Below are positions 1 through 14,264 of a DNA stretch of 64,000 nt, piece after piece. Below the pieces are notes generated by a model. It saw only the letters and a program-made list of their open reading frames with translations. It searched no databases and was not told where the DNA came from. The position numbers and the translations under genes are program-made. The stretch's first letter is position 1, and every line of letters begins with the position of its first letter. The stretch is from Euglena gracilis (taxonomy: Eukaryota > Euglenida > Euglenophyceae > Euglenales): the NCBI GenBank assembly GCA_039621445.1, contig CP154957.1, forward strand, positions 31,452,399-31,516,398, in the 5' to 3' direction.

Positions 1-225
1 TCTGAGATCTTCGCCTTAAACACGGGCTCAGACCAAGAACAGTGCCTTGCCAAGGTTTTGGAGGGGCATGGGGGCGACGGCGGTGCCTTCGACGCCGCGG
101 TCCCCGCCCCTGAGCTCCGCCAAGCCCTTGACCAAGACACAATTCTCGACATAGATTATTTGTTGCCCCTCTCAAGGGGAAAAAAAGCAAACCAATTCTT
201 TTCGGATCGTTTTGGTCGGTTATAA
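1..225 (+). CDS. Possible terminal exon of an unknown gene (truncated by window edge)
   Basis: The plus frame beginning at base 1 is open for 74 codons to a TAA at 223-225. The first 170 bases are GC-rich and protein-like (for example VLEGHGGDGGAFD and ELRQALDQDTILDIDYLL), unlike the A/T- and G/C-run sequence that follows. No family is recognised. It may be the 3' coding end of a gene to the left, or a chance frame. Confidence 0.4.
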   Translation, partial: SEIFALNTGSDQEQCLAKVLEGHGGDGGAFDAAVPAPELRQALDQDTILDIDYLLPLSRGKKANQFFSDRFGRL

Positions 226-1329
226 AAAATTCGTGACCGGAGGTTTTTTCGGCGGGACTGCTAGGGGGGGGGGGGGTGCTGGTATACCTTTCGCGGCGGA
301 AATTTTTGAAAATTGCCTTTAACGGGCCCGATTTTGGGGGGGTCCCCCCCGGGGGGGTCCCGCGCCACCCTGGGTGGGTGGGGGGGGACCCCCCCTCCCC
401 CCCCGGGGGTCTTAAAAAGAAGCCTGCTTTTAGGTCTCGAAATCGGCCCAAAAACGGACACATTCATTTTTTGCAGCGAAGAAAATGCTTTCAAAGTGCA
501 ACGGCCTGAAGAATGGGAGATGCTTTTTGTGCTTTTTACCCATTTTTCAGCATTTTACCCATTGGCATTTTTGAGACAGTTTTTTGCTAGGGAAGAAATC
601 GGTGCAGGGGTCTTATTATGGGGGGGGTTCTTATTTTGGGAGTCTCAATTTTTGAGGACCAAATCAAGACTGTGGGGATGAAAAGAAGAGGAGTTTCCCC
701 AGGAGTGCAGAATGGGGAAGGGTCTCAAGCTCTTTGGTTCGGGACCTCTCCTCCCATCAGATTCGGGGTCTTTTGGACACTGCATGCACGTTTTTTTTTT
801 GCAGATGATTCTCTTCCTGAAGGCTTGAAACAAGCTTTTGAAGCAGAAATAGTGCAAATGATGTCCCTCACAGGCTTTTCTTCCAATTGCAAAGCAAATC
901 ATTCTGCCCCTCCCTAAGTGTTTTGGTCTTAATGAGCAATTTTTGTTCAGTATGAGTCTTTCAGTAACAATGATGCGATCTGTGCTATTTCGCATTGGCT
1001 GAATGTAGCAACCGTGGCTGTGAGGATTGTTTTTCTGCCAGTCTTTTTTCAAGAAAGATTCTATTTTTCATCAAGCAGTTGATGGTTGTGACCAGGTGGT
1101 TGATGACAGTTTGTGATTGAAACAATACCAAAAACCCTGAAAAATAATAATTTTTTGTCAGTTTCAAAGTAATTGTCCGATTACACCTTGAACCAGCACT
1201 TGCTTGACGAATGGGTCAGAAAATGGACCAGGATCCTGATCGACCTTGAATTCTTTCTGGAATAAAAACCCTCTGGATAATTTTTGCCAACTGCAAGGCA
1301 TATAGATATGCATATTTATAGATATATAG

Positions 1330-1398
<69 letters not shown>

Positions 1399-2149
1399 TG
1401 CACCTCCTCCTGCGGCCATTTGGAGAGTAATCCTGCCACTGGGAGCATGTGATGCCACTGGAACCAAATGATGTGTTGCGAAATGGCATGTTTTAATTGG
1501 TTTTATGGTGTTTTTCCCACGGTCAGATAAGGAAGACACCAAATCATTCTGGATGAGTTTTCTATTGATTTCTATTGTTGCTGATGAATATTTCTGTTCA
1601 TGTTCTTCTTGGTGCAGGGGCAAAGCGTGCAATAGGTCAAAGTTAATAGGGGGGCATGGCGTCGCTGCACCCCATCTCCTGGGGGATGGGGGGGTCCAAC
1701 CAGCCTGCAGTTTTATTCTGGCCAGCAGCCTTTTTCCAGCCCCTGGAGCCCTTCCCCCCCCCCATCGACTAGTTTGTATTATTTGTAGCCATCTGAAGGG
1801 CGGGGGCGGTGGTGCTGTGCACCCCATGGCACCCCATCCGACCCCCCTGGGCCCCGGGGGGGGGGGGGGTCGGGTTTTTGGGGGTGCCTGCCGATAGCAG
1901 GCACCCCCTCTGACCCCGGCCCCTTCGGCCTTGGGCGCCGGGGGCCGGAAAATACCATTTTCAATGAAAATTTCCTGGGTCCCCCCCTGGACCCCCCGGG
2001 GGGTGTGCCTGCCAGGGGCAGGCACCCTAATGCACCCACCTCCCCTCCCCCGGTTGGTAAGCACAAGCCTGGGGGGGGGGTCAGCCAGCAGCTTTTTTTC
2101 AACCATCCCAAGTTCCAACCTCCAAGCGTGTCATTATGAGTGTTGGAGG
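226..2149. other. Non-coding, low-complexity
   Basis: Contains G/C runs at 260-410, ending in a transposon-like right terminus at 410-426 (CTTAAAAAGAAGCCTG). A GA/GATA microsatellite lies at about 1,333-1,397. More G/C-rich repeat debris with the CCGGGGGG / CAGCCTTTTTCCAGCC motifs is at 1,640-2,090. No supported exon. Confidence 0.5.
1333..1397. repeat. (GA)n followed by (GATA)n microsatellite
   Basis: About 13 GA dinucleotides run directly into about 10 GATA units. It explains several spurious Ser/Leu/Tyr/Ile-rich open frames here. Confidence 0.95.
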
Positions 2150-2407
2150 CAGGGGTTTTCTCAGCCAGAGGGGACCCTGCCTTTTTTTTTTCTAGCCAGC
2201 ACCTCCCAGCCAGGCTGCGGACCCCCCAGAGGATGGGGTCCGCTGAAATAAAGCTCGGGCCAGCCCGGCAAAGAAAACGAGAAAGAAAACGGAAGAGAAA
2301 ACCCGCCAGGTCCAGCTCCCAACCGGCCGTCCAAACCTGTGGGAGTCCAGCCAGCACCTTTTTCCAGCCAGCCCGCAGGACCTCCCCCCCCCCTAAGAAA
2401 ACCCCTG
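2150..2407. mobile_element. hAT-like non-autonomous DNA transposon (MITE), 258 bp
   Basis: Left terminus CAGGGGTTTTCTCAG, right terminus CTAAGAAAACCCCTG, inverted complements of each other with one mismatch. Flanks are GTTGGAGG (2,142-2,149) and GTTGGGGG (2,408-2,415), a 7/8 match consistent with an 8-bp target duplication. The interior is G/C-rich with CCAGCCAGCAC repeats and no coding capacity. Confidence 0.85.
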
Positions 2408-5400
2408 GTTGGGGGAATTTGTGCTGCTTTGTATCTGCCCCGTATGAAGAAAAGGAAGGAAGAAGTCGCCTGCAGCTGGTTGCATCTTCGTAGTGACGCA
2501 AAGTCAAATGCTGAGTCACAAAAGAAACTGGTGTTGGAGTTGCTTTCTGAGGTGTGTTGCATAGCAATCGTTTTGGTGCATCGAGGCTGTGCCCACTGTG
2601 GGTGCCATTTCTCATCCAGTTTCCCCCCAGATTTAACCCAGAGGTTCGTCCCTGAAAGCTCTCTAACTTTCACTGCAAAATGCATGTATTTTTGATGAAA
2701 ACACTCGCAAAACTGCCAAAAATGGTTCACATATTGAGCCCCATTTGTGGGAGTTGGGAAGTGGGTGTTGACCCCTCCCCCTTGCCCCTTTTTGCAACGA
2801 ACTCAGATTTTAATTCTCCAGCTGGTGGTGATCAATCGAACCAGGTTGCATTGGTGTTTTTCAGCATCAATGAAATGCATGGCTGCTATAAGCAGGGGGA
2901 CACGTTTCGCACTTTTTTTTCGCATTTTCGCATATTTTTCCCGCATTTTTTTGATTTTTCCAAACATGCGGATTTTTTTGCATTTTTTTCACATATTTTT
3001 TGCGCATGTTTTCGTTTTTTTCAGAGTGCATTTTTTTCTTTTTCGGCACATTTTTTCTTTTTTTGGTGCATTTTTTTGCGCATTCGGTGCATTTTTTTTG
3101 TCATTTATCCATTTTTGTTTGCATTTTCTGACCATTTTGCAGTTTTTTTTATTTTTTTTTTGAGATTTTCCTCAAAAGCTCACATTTTCCTCAATGTTCC
3201 GTACAATTCATGCAAATTTGGTACCATTTTTTGCAAGGTTTTTTGCAAAATTTGAATTTTTGTGATTTTTGCACGTTTTTGGGGCTTTTTTTTTTTGAGG
3301 CTGGGCTGGTGCATCCCCCCCCCCCAAGATAAGTTGACCCCCTCCCCTTTTGGGCACAATTTGACCCGGGTCAATGACACGGGTGGGGGGGGGGGAGGCA
3401 GGAGGCAGTTAAAATTTGTGAAGGCCACCAAAAGAAGTTTGTTCATCCCCTCATGTGGAGCTCCCCTTTCAGGGTCTTGAAATCCCGCCCAAATATAAAG
3501 CTGGACTGCTTTACATTTGTGGGGGTGCCTTCGGTCCGAAGGCAAGATTTGCCCCCCCCCCAAAGTGTCCCCCACCCAGAGTGGCCATTTTGAGGTAAAG
3601 TCATCGAAAGAAATTGGCCACTTTGAGGGGGGTTAACCAAGCCTTGCCAAAAAAAAATTTGGCCACTTTGGGGTGGGAAACACTTTGAGGGGGGTGAGGG
3701 TATTACCACTATCGGTTTGAGCGGCTTAAGACACAAAACAAGAATTATAGGACTGAACGAAAATGAGTTCTGACCCTTGAGTAGTTTTTTTCTTTAAGGA
3801 ACTGGGGGTTCAGACCCACCCACCCACCCCCTGGGGGGGGGACCGGGGGGGGGGGGGGCTCGGCCGGAACCTGCCCACCCCCCCTGGGTAACAAAACTTG
3901 AAAAAATTCTTCTCTGCACCAAAGAAAGAACACATTCAAAATGATTCGTTCCAAGAGCTGGACATAAAAAAAGCGGTGGACTTTTCGTATCCCTCCCCTG
4001 TGAGAGCAACAAGGAGACAACACGAGGGGATAATTTTTGACCTGGCACATGTCAGCTGTATGTTAAGACCTCATATTGCCACCTCATTCACGGGCTGCGA
4101 GGCTTCAAGTCAAAAGAACATGTGTCAAATCTTGTTATTGAAAGGTAATGATACACAACTCCGTGTTTTTTTATTGGAATTACCCAGGGTGGAGGGTGGT
4201 CATTTTGAGGGGGGTGAGGGTGCATTTTTTTTCGTTTGTTAGTCTCATTCCCAACAACTCCAATGCACCAGCGAAATTTGTATTTATGCCGGTTCCAAGC
4301 AGACATGAAGTAATAAAAAATTCCCCCAACATCTGCCTTGACATTGGAGATGCATAAGCAGAGCTCACCATGAAAACGTCGAGTTCAGTTGATTTCCAAG
4401 GTTTTGCGTCTAATATGCAGTGAAAACCAACCCCAACATGGTCTAAGCACCAAAGGATTTTTTTTGCAAACCCAGATTTTTTTCTGATACAAGGAATGGA
4501 ATCCCCCTCCCCCCCTGGTTATGGCCGCTGGGCTAGGCTGCCAGGCCAGGCCAACCGGGCCAGGGCGCCGGAACACACATGGGCTCATGGCACCATCAAC
4601 ACATATGGGCTCATTCACGGGCTTGAGTTAGTCTCTTATTGGGCCTTTTTGATGAATCGGCAGCCCTGGTAATTGTTTCGAAAATACATTTTTCTTGCTG
4701 GCAGATAAACCCTCTTTCATGGTAACCCTCTTTTTTTGACCTGACCCAGTAGTGGACAAGGGTAATTTGGACTAGATGTTAAATTAGGATTAACATAGGG
4801 TTTTTGAGGGCTCCCCGAACCAGGCTGGGGGTGGGGGGCTGCATCACAACTAGTCTAAATTTGGCTAGTGGAAACAGTGGTGATCCCTGCCGGAGGGGGG
4901 TCCGCTAGCAGGGCATGCTGGTGGAATAAGTTTTCCGTTCAGTGACTGGTGCGAAGCACCGACAAAAAATTTTGGCCCCCAAAACTTGACAAAAATGCCC
5001 GTTTTTGGCATTTTTGGGATTTTCGGAACAAAATCAGCCAAAAAATACATAAAAAACCTCATTTCCATTTCGGTGCGCAGCACTGGAGGAAATTTTTCCA
5101 GTCGGGGGATGGTCGGGGCTGAGGAGACCGCGTTTCCGACCGTAATCAGACGCCCTTCCCGACTCCCTTACAGTTTCTCCTCGCAGTATTTACCGTAATC
5201 TTGGTTTGCCTTTTCCCCTTCTAAATGGATGAAATTTTTTCCAGTCGGGGGAGGTGTCTACTAGTAGTCCATTCCATTTCTAGTGTCTAGGCAAATCTAG
5301 CAAAAATGGCCAGCCCGTGGGACCCCGAGGGGGTCTTTAAGCAACAGCCTGATTGGGCCCAACTTGATCCGGGTCAATAACACGGGGGGGGGGGGGGGTT

Positions 5401-6221
5401 AGGTCAGATGGTCTTCAACAACAGCAAATCAGATCCAGTTTCGGGGGGGGGGGCAGTGCTTTTTTTTTTGAAGAGTCCAGAAAATCCTGCAGACAGCTAT
5501 TTCAGGGTTAAATCAACAAAGTTTGCAATGTATGTCAATTCAAGATCAACCAAACGTTTCTGCGAAAATAGTCATAGCTTTGGAAAGTCTCTGCCTTGTT
5601 TTTTTTTCTTCAAGATGCCGATTGCATTCCGTCCCGCAGCATCATATTCCGTACACAATGGAGAAGGACATTATCCGAATTGGGGATCAATGTCAAATCA
5701 GGCCCCCGTATACTGCTGAGAGCTGCAGCTCCCCAAACGAGATCGTTCTACAGCGGATACAGAATTTGTTGTCCAGAACCCTCGAACTGACAGCACCAGA
5801 TGCCATGGTTGCAAAATGATGCACCTACTGTCCCCACCAATGTGCCGCTTGTATTCCTCCTAATTGAACTGAATAATAATCCGCAATTTGATCATTTTCA
5901 GGCAGGGTGTTGCTGAAGCATAAGAAAAGAATCCTTAGCTGAAAAGGAAGCAAGGTACCGTGGATCAAGCAAATGCTGATTTTGGTATTTCAAATTTTGT
6001 GCCTCCAAACGCCACATGTTTTGGTTGACAAAAATAACCAAAAAGGATGTATCTGTTGTTTTCTCGAAAAATGAAAAAAACAAAGAATTTTTTTCCAATA
6101 TGATAAAAATGTTGGTGCAAATTGGGAAACATTTTTTTGGACAAAAGAAAGTTTTCCAAAATTTGCAGTATCATCCAGCCCAGTTGGTGGACGTTTTTTT
6201 CTTTCTTTCAGAAAGTACCCC
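2408..6221. other. Non-coding stretch with T-rich and G/C-run repeats
   Basis: Degenerate T-rich repeats of GCATTTTTTT type fill 2,910-3,260. A CCAAATATAAAG-type repeat lies at about 3,474-3,520. G/C-run element debris is at 3,800-3,890, 4,500-4,570 and 5,380-5,470. No exon is supported. Confidence 0.5.
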
Positions 6222-7128
6222 CCCTTGTCATACGACCACCCCCGATCGCAGGTTGCAGGTCATGGGGGTGTTACGACCCCCCCCACATATGGCATAAAGT
6301 GGAGCCCCCACACTTAAGTGTGGGGTACTGTGGGGGGTATGTGTGGGGGGGTGTGGGGGGGTGTGGGGGGGTAGTGTGGGGGGGGGGGGTGGGGGGTGGG
6401 GGGGGGAGGGGGGGGGGTGTGTGTGGGGGGGGGGGTGTTGGGGGGGGGGGTGGGGGGTGTGAGGGGGTGCCAAATCTGAGGAAAGTGGAGTTTCTTTCCC
6501 TTACCTTGCACACACAAGGGGATGATGTTATTTTGGTTCTGGGGGGGGGGGCCGGGGGGCGGCCCCCCCCCCCGGGCCGCGGCCGAAGGCCGCGGCGCGA
6601 CGAGGCCGAAGGCCGAGTAAGTCAAAAAAAATGACACCCGAACAATTGCGCACAGTCAACTTGGGTTTCAAAAAGAACAGGCTGTTGCTCACCCAAGGTA
6701 TTGTAAACCAACAAAGTGGATTTTATTTCCCTTGCCTTTCACACACAAGGGGATGATGTTATTTTGGTTCTGGGGGGGTCCGGGGGGGGGGTGCGCCCCC
6801 CCCCCCCCCGCGGGCCGCGGCCGAAGGCCGCAGCGCGACGAGGCCGAAGGCCGAGTAAGTCAAAAAAATGACACCCGAACAGTTGCGCACAGTCAACATG
6901 AGTGTGGGGGGGGGTGTGGGGGGTGTGTGGGGGGGGTGTGTGGGGGGGGGGGGGTGGGGGGGGGTGGTGGGGGGGGGTAGTGTGGGGGGTAGTGTGGGGG
7001 GGGTGTGGGGGGTTTGTGGGGGGGGGGGTGTGTGGGGTATTGTGGGGTACTGTGGGGGCTCCATTTTATGCCATCACTCCCCCCCCGGTCGCAGGTTGCA
7101 GGAACCCGGTCATACGACAAGGGGGGGG
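6222..7128. mobile_element. ~0.9-kb inverted-repeat element rich in GGGGTGTG runs
   Basis: The left end CCCCTTGTCATACGACC and the right end GGTCATACGACAAGGGG are inverted copies with two mismatches, each flanked by GTAC. A second inverted pair is internal: GGCATAAAGTGGAGCCCCCACA near 6,290 and its complement near 7,050. Inside are two direct copies of a ~145-bp block (about 6,518-6,662 and 6,748-6,898) containing CCGCGGCCGAAGGCCGC. Long G-runs with GTGT interruptions fill the rest. Confidence 0.7.
6518..6898. repeat. Direct repeat pair of ~145 bp inside the inverted-repeat element
   Basis: Each copy runs from AAGGGGATGATGTTATTTTG through a GC-rich palindromic core to TGCGCACAGTCAAC. The copies lie at about 6,518-6,662 and 6,748-6,898 and are near-identical. 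Confidence 0.8.
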
Positions 7129-8499
7129 GTACGTGAATCTGTATTTTTTTTGGTTGGAGATTGTGGCCCTGTGGTTTTCCAATCTTACCCTCTGGTCCAT
7201 CTTTCCTTCCCATTGCTTGAAGTGTGTTGGACCCCACCTAGGGGGGTGATTGCCTGGGTTTGGTTCTGACTCCGGACCCCCCCCCCAGGTGTCGTCCAAG
7301 AATGGGTCCGAAGGTGTCAGAAAAATTTATGAAATGCCAGTGGGCAGATTGATCGAATTGGGGGAGTAGGAAGTGACGGTCTGCTTTTTTAAAGTGGAAA
7401 ATGACCCCCCCAAACAATACGATCTATTTTTAGCACACCATACCATACGGAGGAAGACACAATTATCCCAAAAAAATTTCCAACGGTCCACCGAGAGCAG
7501 TTTTTTTTTAATATTTTTATTGTAAAATTTTATTCTCAGTGATGATTGCTAATCTTTTTTTTAAGTCATACAAGAGCAGGTATTGTTTAAAAAAAAATAT
7601 GCGCTCAACTCTGGGCGAAAATCTCTGTGGGGTAAATAAAACTCGTCATCCCCCAGGGCTTCCGTCAGCTAGCAGCCTTTTTCCAGCCTTCGACCCTTCC
7701 CCTGGGGTGCTTGAAAAAAAATGGTGGAGCAAAATCCTGCCATATTGTTGCACCATTTTTGGCCAAGATGCCAATCTTTTCCATCATCATTTTTCCCCAC
7801 CCAGGTTTTTTTCGGCACCATCCAGTATTTTGCAGCCGTCCAAAGGCATCCGACCATCGTCAAAAATGCCATCTTCGACCAAATTTGCCAAAGATTGCCA
7901 ATTTCGAGGGGGTTTCGGGGTCATTTTGGGGGGTCGGATTTTCACCAACAATTCCGGATCCTGTAACCCCCCCCCCCTATAACCCCCCCCCCTTCGGCTG
8001 ACCAACCAAGCCGGATCTTATAAACCCTGGGGGGTTTACAAGTGGGGGGGTTTATTCGCAGCTCGTGCCCACCTTGTCAACCTGGGAGGGGGGGGGCTTA
8101 AGCGACCCCCCCGGGACTCTTTGGGGACTTTCAAGGGTGGGTGGGTAGGTGGGTAGGTGGGTGGGTTGATTCAGCTGGACCCTCCCTCGTCAATCCAGGC
8201 CTGCCAGGTGGGTGGGTGGGTGGGTGGGTGTGGGAGTTGTGGTTGGAGTTGTGGTTGGCCCCCCTGTGGGAGTTGTGGTTAGCCCCCTGGGTCTTTTGGG
8301 GGGGGGGGGCTGAATTTCTAAAAAGAAGTTGTGGGTGCATTTTAGCCCAAGAAAAAGGTTCCTATAATGGAAAAATACAATTCTTTGAGGAAACCCCCAG
8401 AGCCATCAACCACCTGAATACTCCCCGAAAGTGACAAACAAGATCTCCATTGCAGCAGCAGCATCACTTGTGGCTTTCCCCCCGCTGTCGCTTTCACAG
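7129..8499. other. Non-coding, repeat-bearing
   Basis: A block at about 7,851-7,970 is related to 22,541-22,663 (shared TCGGATTTTCACCAACAATT). GGGT-type short repeats occupy 8,135-8,290. No exon recognised. Confidence 0.5.
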
Positions 8500-8687
8500 G
8501 GCCGACTGCCTTGCATTGTGCCGGGCACGGCGTGTGCATGGGGCGCCATGGCACTGGCGCACCGCGGCCCCCGTGCCTGCTCCTCCTCTCCGGCGCCCTC
8601 TTGACTGCTCTGCTGGCTGCCCTCCTCGTTCCGTCATTGCGACACATGCAGGCCAGGGCTGAACATGGGCCTACGATGCCAGCCTGA
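8500..8687 (+). CDS. Possible exon: EGF-like cysteine motif plus transmembrane-like segment, ends at stop
   Basis: After acceptor CTTTCACAG an open GC-rich plus frame runs to TGA at 8,685-8,687. It reads LHCAGHGVCMG, which fits the EGF-like signature CxGHGxC, and then a ~23-residue hydrophobic stretch (LLLLSGALLTALLAALL) and a short basic tail. This is the order expected at the C-terminus of a type I membrane protein. The other two plus frames are also partly open, so the coding frame is an inference. No partner exon was identified. Confidence 0.4.
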
Positions 8688-10202
8688 CCCCCTGTCTGCA
8701 GTGTTTTGCATGTCCAAACAGTCTTTTTATGATGTTCAGACGACTATGGCGACGCTTGACCAGAAAAGCCCCCCGGGGGGAGGGTGCGATGCAAGGAGGG
8801 TGTCAGGTGGTGTCTGTCTCCCCCTTCTCGGGGCCTGTTTTTGTTCGTTGGCCAATGGGGGAGTTGAGGGAGTTGGTTGGTCGATGAATTGTTCAGCACC
8901 GACAGGGAATTCTTTGTTGCGAAGTTGTTGTTTTTTTGCGAAGTCTGTCAAAATGGCGGTCTTGTGATGCTTGCTCGGGCCTTGAAAACCGGAAAGGCTG
9001 TTTTTGAGGCGATATAAACCATAGCTGTATCCTCCGAAGACTGCTTGGGCCGTTGGAACTGTTGGGGCAGGCGAACCTCCAAAACTGAACGATCCCTCCA
9101 TTCAACCTTTGGAAATGGATGGGAGGGGTGGTGTGCAATTTCTGTGATCCCCAGAGGGGGGGATGACACTGCCCCCCCCCCAAAATTCTAACCCATAGAG
9201 GGCCGATAATGTCATTGTCTGCCTCCCCCTCCCTTGGTGATGCAATTGTGAAATCCCATCCCTGTTTTTGAATGACCCCTGGGCATGCCCAAATCCACGC
9301 ACGTGCACCAATGTTTCAAAACTGTAATTTTTGAAACACAATGCACTCATAACCCAGGAACGTGCCGTTGGCACAAGTACTGTGCTGACGACAAGATGTT
9401 CTTCGACAAGGAGTCAGGGGGGCACACGTATAAACTGCCCCCCCCCTCTAAACAAGGGAGTGAAGTAGTGGCAGTTTTGAGTGATGTCATGTTTTGCAGC
9501 CTGTAAGCGAAATGCGAGGAAGGCGGGCTTTATTGACAAGTGTTTAGATCATTTCTTTCCCCCTTGGTGCTGACACCCTCGGAACATGTTTGGGAGGTTG
9601 CGTTTTTCACCTGAAGGTTTTTTTGGCTAAAAAAAAAAGCCCAACCCAGCTGGAATTGGATTTTCACCCTGTTTTGAGTGCCAGTCGGTTGGACCTGGGA
9701 CACCACCCCAGATCCCATGGGGGGCAGCCACCATCTTTTCTTTCCTGTGCACCTTTTTTCCAGCAAGCTGGGTGGACTTCCCAAGAGGTCCGTAAGAAAA
9801 TCTGTTCAATGTGTCCCCCTGTTTTTTTTATGTTTTTTTTAGTCGACGTGTTGGGGGCATCTGAAAACACAACACAAACTTGCAAATCCAAATGTGCCCA
9901 TGGCAATGACCTCTGCAGAAATATCTCCTTCTTTTGCCTTCGATGCTCTGATCTGCCCCCCTCCCCCAGGAGATGGTTAAGTGTTTTTTTCCCATGTTAT
10001 TTTGATGTTTTTTGGGGTTTGTGCAGCCAGCAAAATCGATAATGAAACGTTGATGAATGAATGTTCACAAAAACCATGGCGTTTATCTGCATTTTGGATG
10101 TCAATATAATTTCAAGCTTTTCTAAACGTCCCAATGATGACGTTGTGGGACAGCAGAGTGCCTGGAGAAAGTTATCGAAGGTTGAAGCATCAAGGTCAAA
10201 AC
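8688..10202. other. Unassigned sequence with coding-like open frames on both strands
   Basis: At about 8,950-9,120 all three minus frames stay open; one reads VLEVRLPQQFQRPKQSSEDT with plausible splice borders. At 9,360-9,420 a plus frame reads GTCRWHKYCADDKMFFDKES. Neither matches a family I know, so no gene is called. Confidence 0.3.
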
Positions 10203-10455
10203 CAGGCTGTATTTTAGTCGGGTGCCTGCCTGGGCAGCCAGTCCAAGGCACTCCCAATCCGACCCCCCCCCCCGGGGGGGGTAGGGCACACGGCCAAAAG
10301 TGCCCCACCACAGACCCGGCACTATTTTCAAAGGAATGCGCCTGGGCACCGGCCGAAATCCGACCCCCCCGGGGGGGGGGTAGTGCCTGCCTGGGCAGGC
10401 ACTCATAGGCACTCCGGACCCCCCCTCCCCCTGGGGTTGGTAAAAAAACAGCCTG
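10203..10455. mobile_element. hAT-like MITE, 253 bp, perfect 8-bp target duplication
   Basis: Termini are CAGGCTGTATTTTAG and TAAAAAAACAGCCTG. It is flanked on both sides by GTCAAAAC (10,195-10,202 and 10,456-10,463), identical 8 of 8. The interior has G/C runs and the inverted sequence GTGCCTGCCTGGGCAG. No open frame of note. Confidence 0.92.
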
Positions 10456-12120
10456 GTCAAAACCACTTCTTCTGAATATTTTTCTGATCCAATGGCGGTT
10501 GAGAGCAAACAATGACATGAAAATGTGAATTTTTATTTTTTGGGACTTATTGCCAAGGCTTTGTGGAGGCATTTGGGGGGGGGGTGCTTGAGATGGTTTG
10601 TGTTTTGTTTTTTTTTTGGCCGGTGGACGTCATTGGCCCACGACTGTTTGGGGGGCACATCGGCCAATTCGACTCCAACCCTGCCGCTGACAGAGAATTC
10701 CATCCTGGCTCTGTACTCGCGGGTAGTCCCGTCCACGGTGTACACAGGCTGTTGTTCCCTTGCCATGCCTTTGCCCTGGTGTGACCAACGAGAAGATGAA
10801 TGAGAAACAGCCTGGCGCCACCCCATCCACGACGCGGGAAGGTCGAGTCCAACAGGACCTTCCACAAGCGTTGTGCTTTTATTTGGCAGTTCTCATCGGT
10901 CATTCGTTGCTCGGGTCCAGACAGTCAGTTTCACAGCCTCGGAACCAGACCTGCAATTCCGTCCAGAATGGTTTCTTTTTGTCATTCAGCACACCCAAAC
11001 CGCTACTGGTGCCTGTGTTGATCCTAAATTATTGCAGATGGTCCTGCACCCTTTCCCCCTCCCACCCCGCCGCACCACCCGCCACCCTCCCCTCGCCGCA
11101 CGGAAGAGAGCCCCGGCGCCCGCCGGCCCGTCCAAATTACGCCGTCATTCGGCGAAGCCTCCTCCGTTGGGGACATCGCCCCATCTTATCAACACAACCC
11201 TCGCTCAGGGTGTGCAGGTTATTAAATGTTCTTCAAAACTGCCAGATCACACCAGATCACACTAGACTGTGGACTGATGGCAGGTTGGGTACAAAGACGA
11301 AAAAAAATTGCCAAAAAATATGAGTTTATTCAGTGGCGTAGAACAGAGGTGGAAGGACCCACGGATGGTTTGAACCCTCCAAAACGTGGTCCCGTGGACT
11401 GGCAGCCCTGATACTGTTCCACCTGGTCAGCCACTACTCAGCCTACCCATGAATTGGTTCAAGCTACCCAAAAGCATCCTCGGAGGAGATTATGTGCTGA
11501 TACCTTTGTTCATCGGTGACCGAGGTTTGCCCTTGCTGTAATTCAGCACATTTCCTCTTCGGCTCTCTTTCTTGGCGCTCAACCCCCATCAGGAAGTTGG
11601 TTTCAAGTTTTCAAGTACACAGAGCAGGAAGTTGGTTTCAAGTTTTCAAGTACACAGAGGGGCCAATTTCCATTAGGCAAGGTTGGCAAGTACGGGCCCC
11701 AGAGTTGGTCCGAGTCAGATTTGGCCAACTCCCCTCGGGACAGGAGTTGGTTTTGATTGAATTTTAAAAAGTTGCCCAAAAATTGATTCAAATTTTCCAC
11801 GCAAAAAAGTTCAGAAACGCGCACAATTACCGATGCGTGCGATTGTCTGGACTTTTTTTTTTTGCTAAAAAGACAAAAGTTTGGGCAGGCCAAGGGCATG
11901 TGCAAGGAGGCTTGTATGCAGCCAAATTGGATGGACCAAGAATCTGGTTTGTGGTGGGAGAGGTGGCAGAATTTCTTTGGTTTGAAGAATGGAGAAGAAA
12001 GCTCTTCTTCTCCAAGATCTTTTTGAGCTGCTGTTGTTTATTGACACGGTGTCTATTCTTGTTGGTTTTTTTTTTGACAAAGTGTGCCATTCACCCTCCT
12101 TAATGGAATAGTCCTGGAAC
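10456..12120. other. Unassigned, with GC-rich coding-like islands at 10,640-10,830 and 11,040-11,210
   Basis: The 10,640-10,830 island reads, on the minus strand after acceptor CACACCAG, GKGMAREQQPVYTVDGTTRE followed by RMEFSVSGR. Plus frames are open here too. At 11,038 a TTGCAG acceptor precedes an open proline-rich plus segment. I do not recognise either product. A short direct repeat (GGAAGTTGGTTTCAAGTTTTC) occurs twice at about 11,593-11,650. Confidence 0.3.
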
Positions 12121-12498
12121 CAGGGGTTTTCTTAAACCGGAGGGGACCCTATCCCCGGGGGGGGGGGAATCCAGCCAGAGCAGCTCAAATCCAGCCAGCA
12201 GCCCAAATTCGGGCTGGGAGCCCCCCCCCCCCGGGGTCGAGTGAAATAAAGTTGGGCCAGCCGGCCGCAGGCTGGCCAGCCAACTGGGCTGCCCAGCTCA
12301 CCTATCCCTGCATATTTTCCCCTCATCACAGCTTCCTCCATCTCGGCCCCCCAGCCTTGGTCTATCTAGCTCCATCCATCAAAATGTCGAGAAATCAAAA
12401 ATGTTTTAGAATATTTTGTTTTTCATCGACCCAGCCCAGCCCAGCCCCCTCCAGCCCGGACCCCCCTTCCCCCCGGGAGGTCCTTAAGAAAACCCCTG
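12121..12498. mobile_element. hAT-like MITE, 378 bp, perfect TIRs and target duplication
   Basis: Best-preserved member. CAGGGGTTTTCTTAA at the left is the exact reverse complement of TTAAGAAAACCCCTG at the right. It is flanked by the identical octamer CCTGGAAC at 12,113-12,120 and 12,499-12,506. The interior contains repeated CAGCC motifs and G/C runs, with no transposase. Confidence 0.95.
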
Positions 12499-14264
<1,766 letters not shown>

